A stretch of DNA of 64,000 bases, from assembly GCA_900468805.1 (NCBI GenBank), contig UEIF01000056.1, forward strand, positions 1-64,000, read 5' to 3'. The notes under the pieces are model-generated. The model did no database searches, had not been told where the DNA came from, and saw nothing but the letters and a program-made list of their open reading frames with translations. This document shows, piece by piece, positions 61,334-64,000 of the stretch (within the stretch, counting starts at the first letter, position 1; every line of letters begins with the position of its first letter). A program made the position numbers and the translations under genes. Source of the DNA: Hyphomicrobiales bacterium. GTDB lineage: Bacteria; Pseudomonadota; Alphaproteobacteria; Rhizobiales; Rhizobiaceae.

Positions 61334-62095
61334 ATGAAAATCGTCGTCATCGGGGGAACCGGCCTCATCGGTTCAAAGCTTGTCAAACGCCTCCAGGCAA
61401 AGAGCCACGAGACTATTGCCGCATCTCCCGCCTCCGGCGTCAATACGATCACCGGCGAAGGCCTTGCAGACGTTCTTAAGGGAGCGCAGGTTGTTGTGGA
61501 CCTCTCCAATTCCCCGTCTTTCGAAGACAAGGCAGTGATGGACTTCTTCCAGACCGCGGGTCGCAACATCGCGTCTGCCGAAGCGGCCGCCGGCGTGAAG
61601 CACCATGTCGCTCTGTCCGTTGTCGGTACCGAGCGCCTTCCGGAGAGCGGCTACATGCGCGCCAAGCTTGCTCAGGAGACGATCATCAAGGAATCCAAGA
61701 TTCCGTATTCCCTGGTTCACTCAACGCAGTTTTTCGAATTCATGTTCGGCATCGCTCAGTCCGGCGTGCAGGGTGACAAGGTTCACCTTTCGCCGGCGAT
61801 GATGCAACCGATCTTCTCGGATGATGTTGCCGACGCGCTCGTTGATGTCGTTTTAGGCGAACCGCTGAATGCCACCGTCGAAATCGCCGGCCCGGAACCG
61901 ATCAAGATTGCCGATGCCGTCACTCGCTATATGCGGCAGATCGGCGACAAGCGCGAGGTTGTCGCCGATGACCAGACCCGCTATTTCGGCGCTTTGTTGA
62001 AGTCTGAATCTCTTATGCCCGGCAGCCAAGTGCGGATCGGCAAGACGCGCTACTCCGAGTGGGTCAAGACGGCGACGCCGCCTCCGGGGCACTGA
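61334..62095 (+). CDS. NmrA-like NAD(P)-binding protein (atypical SDR)
   Basis: A 253-aa Rossmann protein with VIGGTGLIGSKLVKRL, HHVALSVVGTERL and HSTQFFEFMFGI, paralogous to the minus-strand gene at 58837. Related proteins are often near ECF sigma factors or stress regulators; enzymatic activity unknown. AAAAAGGAGC precedes ATG 61334. A strong terminator follows. Confidence 0.9.
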   Translation: MKIVVIGGTGLIGSKLVKRLQAKSHETIAASPASGVNTITGEGLADVLKGAQVVVDLSNSPSFEDKAVMDFFQTAGRNIASAEAAAGVKHHVALSVVGTERLPESGYMRAKLAQETIIKESKIPYSLVHSTQFFEFMFGIAQSGVQGDKVHLSPAMMQPIFSDDVADALVDVVLGEPLNATVEIAGPEPIKIADAVTRYMRQIGDKREVVADDQTRYFGALLKSESLMPGSQVRIGKTRYSEWVKTATPPPGH

Positions 62096-62123
62096 TCGGA
62101 CATCAAATTCCGCATAGAAATAG

Positions 62124-62154
62124 TCAAAGCCCCGAAAGGGGCTTTGATCGTTTT
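62124..62154 (+). terminator. Rho-independent terminator after the NmrA-like gene
   Basis: Perfect 10-bp stem TCAAAGCCCC / GGGGCTTTGA with a GAAA loop, then TCGTTTT. Confidence 0.85.
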
Positions 62155-62200
62155 CGGCAAATGGATTGTGGGTCGAAGGCTCATTGCCACGCAGTCTCAA

Positions 62201-62223
62201 AGGGGCGCCTCAACGGCGCCCCT
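62201..62223 (-). terminator. Terminator hairpin for the minus-strand hydrolase
   Basis: Perfect 9-bp stem AGGGGCGCC / GGCGCCCCT with a 5-base loop; on the minus strand it is followed by TTTGAG and lies directly after the hydrolase stop at 62229. Confidence 0.75.
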
Positions 62224-62228
62224 CGGCA

Positions 62229-63203
62229 TCAGGCCTTGAAGAAGCTCAGCAGATCCGCATTGACGACGTCGGCATGCGTTGTCGCCATGCCATGCGGCAG
62301 CCCCTTGTAGATCTTCAGCGTGGCATTCTTCAGCAGCTTTGCCGAAAGCGGTGCGGAATCGGCGATCGGGACAATCTGGTCGTCGTCGCCGTGCATGACG
62401 AAGGTCGGCACTTCGATCGACTTGAGATCTTCGGTGAAGTCCGTTTCCGAAAATGCCTTGATGCCGTCGTAATGGGGCTTGGCGCCGCCGCCCATGCCCT
62501 GTCGCCACCAATTCTGGACGATCGCCTGCGATACCTGGGCGCCCGGGCGATTGAAGCTGTAGAACGGGCCGCTGGCGAGGTCTATGTAGAACTGCGACCT
62601 GTTTGCCGCTAGCGCTGCGCGCAGACCGTCAAAGACTTCGATCGGCAAGCCGCCTGGATTGGCTGGCGTCTTGACCATGATCGGCGGGACGGCGCCGATG
62701 AGGACGAGCTTGGCAACCCGACCCGTGCCGTGACGCGCGACATAATGCGTTGCCTCGCCGCCGCCGGTTGAATGGCCGACATGGATCGCATTGCGAAGAT
62801 CGAGGTGCTGGACGACGGCTGCGGCGTCAGCTGCATAGTGGTCCATGTCGTGACCGTCGCTGTCCTGGCTGGAGCGACCGTGGCCACGGCGGTCATGCGC
62901 AATGACGCGATAGCCCTTTCCGAGGAAGAAAAGCATCTGGTTATCCCAGTCGTCGGCGCTGAGCGGCCAGCCGTGGTGGAAGACGACCGGCTGAGCATCC
63001 TTCGGACCCCAATCCTTGTAGAAGATCTGGGTGCCGTCTTTCGTGGTGACGTATTCATTGCTCATGGCATGTTCTTCCTTCGATTTCTTTGGCTCGTCGG
63101 CCATTGCGGGTGGAGAAAATTTCAATGTTGCGGCAGCGACTGCAAGTGTTATCGCTCCTGTCATCGTATCTCGGCGCGTCGGCCGAAATTGTTTCGGGTC
63201 CAT
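62229..63203 (-). CDS. Exported alpha/beta hydrolase, non-heme chloroperoxidase/esterase-like
   Basis: A 324-aa protein. Residues 1-35 look like a twin-arginine or Sec signal (RRDTMTGAITLAVAAA, ending PPAMA). The rest is an alpha/beta hydrolase of the arylesterase/chloroperoxidase group: HHGWPLSADDW, AHDRRGHGRSSQ, nucleophile Ser in VGHSTGGGE, Asp in HGDDDQIVP and His near GLPHGMA. A second start at Met 47 (63065; SNEYVTTKDG), where cytoplasmic homologues usually begin, is also possible. Confidence 0.9.
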   Translation of the reverse strand: MDPKQFRPTRRDTMTGAITLAVAAATLKFSPPAMADEPKKSKEEHAMSNEYVTTKDGTQIFYKDWGPKDAQPVVFHHGWPLSADDWDNQMLFFLGKGYRVIAHDRRGHGRSSQDSDGHDMDHYAADAAAVVQHLDLRNAIHVGHSTGGGEATHYVARHGTGRVAKLVLIGAVPPIMVKTPANPGGLPIEVFDGLRAALAANRSQFYIDLASGPFYSFNRPGAQVSQAIVQNWWRQGMGGGAKPHYDGIKAFSETDFTEDLKSIEVPTFVMHGDDDQIVPIADSAPLSAKLLKNATLKIYKGLPHGMATTHADVVNADLLSFFKA

Positions 63204-63571
63204 ATAAGTATCCTTATTTCGAGATGCTTCATAAGCGCCTTGAAAGGCTCGTTTCTGGAGAGGTATCGCCGCCGAGCCAAGCCTGAGAACGCTACCCTTT
63301 GTGTGGATTGTGGGAAGCTATACTTCCGTTTCATTGCGGCTGTTGCACGCATGAAGAACTGGCTTGCGCCCCAAAGGGATTTGAAGACCGTCGTTTCAGG
63401 GCCATCATAAACGTGCAAATTTTCCGGTTAAACCTAAACGGACGTTTGATCGTCCAATCGGCGCGTTTCGACTATCAACCGGAGAGGGGCGTCGTTCACG
63501 ACAGAAACATCGCAATTCATTGTTACAACTGACTGACCCGTGCCCCGTCGCGTTGCCAGACGGAGAAACCC
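63204..63571. other. 368-base intergenic region
   Basis: Divergent gap between the hydrolase and the response regulator. No gene, repeat or strong hairpin recognised; it presumably carries both promoters. Confidence 0.45.
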
Positions 63572-64000
63572 ATGCAGCATGTCCTCGTTGTCGATGACGA
63601 TCACTCTGCACGCAGTCTCATCAGTGATTATCTCGTGCAGCAGGCGTTTCGCGTCACTGCGGTCAGCAGTGGTGACGAACTGCAGAGCGTGATCTCAATG
63701 GATATAGTCGATGCATTCGTCATTGATGTGAGCCTCGAGGGAGAGGACGCCCTTGAGATCGTGCAGCAACTTGTGAGCCTTTCGACAGCGCCGGTTATCA
63801 TCACCAGCGCCGACCGCATCGAGGAGGCCGACAAGGTGCTGGGGTTCGAGTTTGGCGCCAGCGATTATATAACCAAGCCGTTTGGGCTGCGAGAATTCCT
63901 GGCGCGGCTCAAGGCAGCCATGCGGGTGAGGCCCGCGCCCGAGGCCGGCCGGGAGCGCCGGACCTATATGTTCGGCGACTGGACGCTCTCCATGCATCAG
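63572..64000 (+). CDS. OmpR-type response regulator, truncated by the window end
   Basis: 143 residues visible with no stop. Receiver domain: DDDH at about residues 8-11, phosphorylated Asp in FVIDVSLEG near 51, and the TKPF lysine near 104; then a linker and the start of the winged-helix domain (YMFGDWTLSMHQ). This output type differs from the FixJ-type regulators upstream. CGGAGAAACCC precedes ATG 63572. The partner kinase may follow beyond the window. Confidence 0.88.
   Translation, partial: MQHVLVVDDDHSARSLISDYLVQQAFRVTAVSSGDELQSVISMDIVDAFVIDVSLEGEDALEIVQQLVSLSTAPVIITSADRIEEADKVLGFEFGASDYITKPFGLREFLARLKAAMRVRPAPEAGRERRTYMFGDWTLSMHQ

Noticed and set aside
63089..63286. 65-residue plus-strand frame across the hydrolase start
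   Set aside because: Overlaps the signal-peptide end of the hydrolase and has no ribosome binding site.

Overview
The window reads as chromosome or large-replicon sequence from a fast-growing Rhizobiaceae bacterium (Rhizobium/Agrobacterium type). The support is GC-rich codon use, a rhaD-rhaI rhamnose end, many ABC uptake systems each with its own regulator, PAS histidine kinases paired with FixJ-type regulators, and two copies of a rhizobial-style short intergenic repeat. No rRNA, tRNA, phage, insertion sequence or CRISPR array was recognised.

Layout. 1-1.8 kb: end of a rhamnose operon (rhaD C-terminus, rhaI). 1.8-5.0 kb: a SnoaL-tailed ECF sigma factor with a carboxymuconolactone-decarboxylase-like gene; both carry the same TGTCACA-N16-CGTC type promoter; a RibD-like reductase and a HAD phosphatase lie between them. 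5.2-10.5 kb: a six-gene cytochrome operon (diheme c, triheme c, 55-aa membrane protein, CuA subunit II, B-type subunit I, diheme c) preceded by an FNR/FixK-like palindrome. 10.6-16.8 kb: IclR and TetR regulators, small proteins, an amidase and a TIM-barrel protein. 16.8-23.6 kb: pobR/pobA followed by a complete branched-chain-type ABC transporter, probably for 4-hydroxybenzoate or a related aromatic acid. 23.6-28.0 kb: GntR regulator, an SDR relic, a tartrate/malate-type dehydrogenase, a succinate-semialdehyde-type dehydrogenase and an HpcH-type aldolase. 28.1-39.7 kb: a polyol/ketohexose locus with an ABC importer on the minus strand and, divergently, a ketose 3-epimerase, ROK regulator, tagatose-type kinase, GatZ/KbaZ protein and two polyol dehydrogenases. 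39.8-41.9 kb: MarR regulator and FAD monooxygenase sharing a pair of matching operators. 42.0-47.3 kb: a peptide/nickel-type ABC importer with a fused double ATPase. 47.4-64 kb: a dense signalling region with two PAS kinases, four FixJ-type regulators, one stand-alone receiver, one frameshifted receiver and one truncated OmpR-type regulator, interspersed with SDRs, NmrA-like proteins and alpha/beta hydrolases.

The most notable items are the matched sigma-factor promoters, the FixK-like box before the oxidase operon, the tagatose/galactitol-type pathway, the operator pair of the MarR gene, the duplicated FixJ-regulator/receiver modules with one decayed copy, and an orphan terminator that may end an unannotated small RNA. 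All functions are inferred by reading the sequence; no database search was run.
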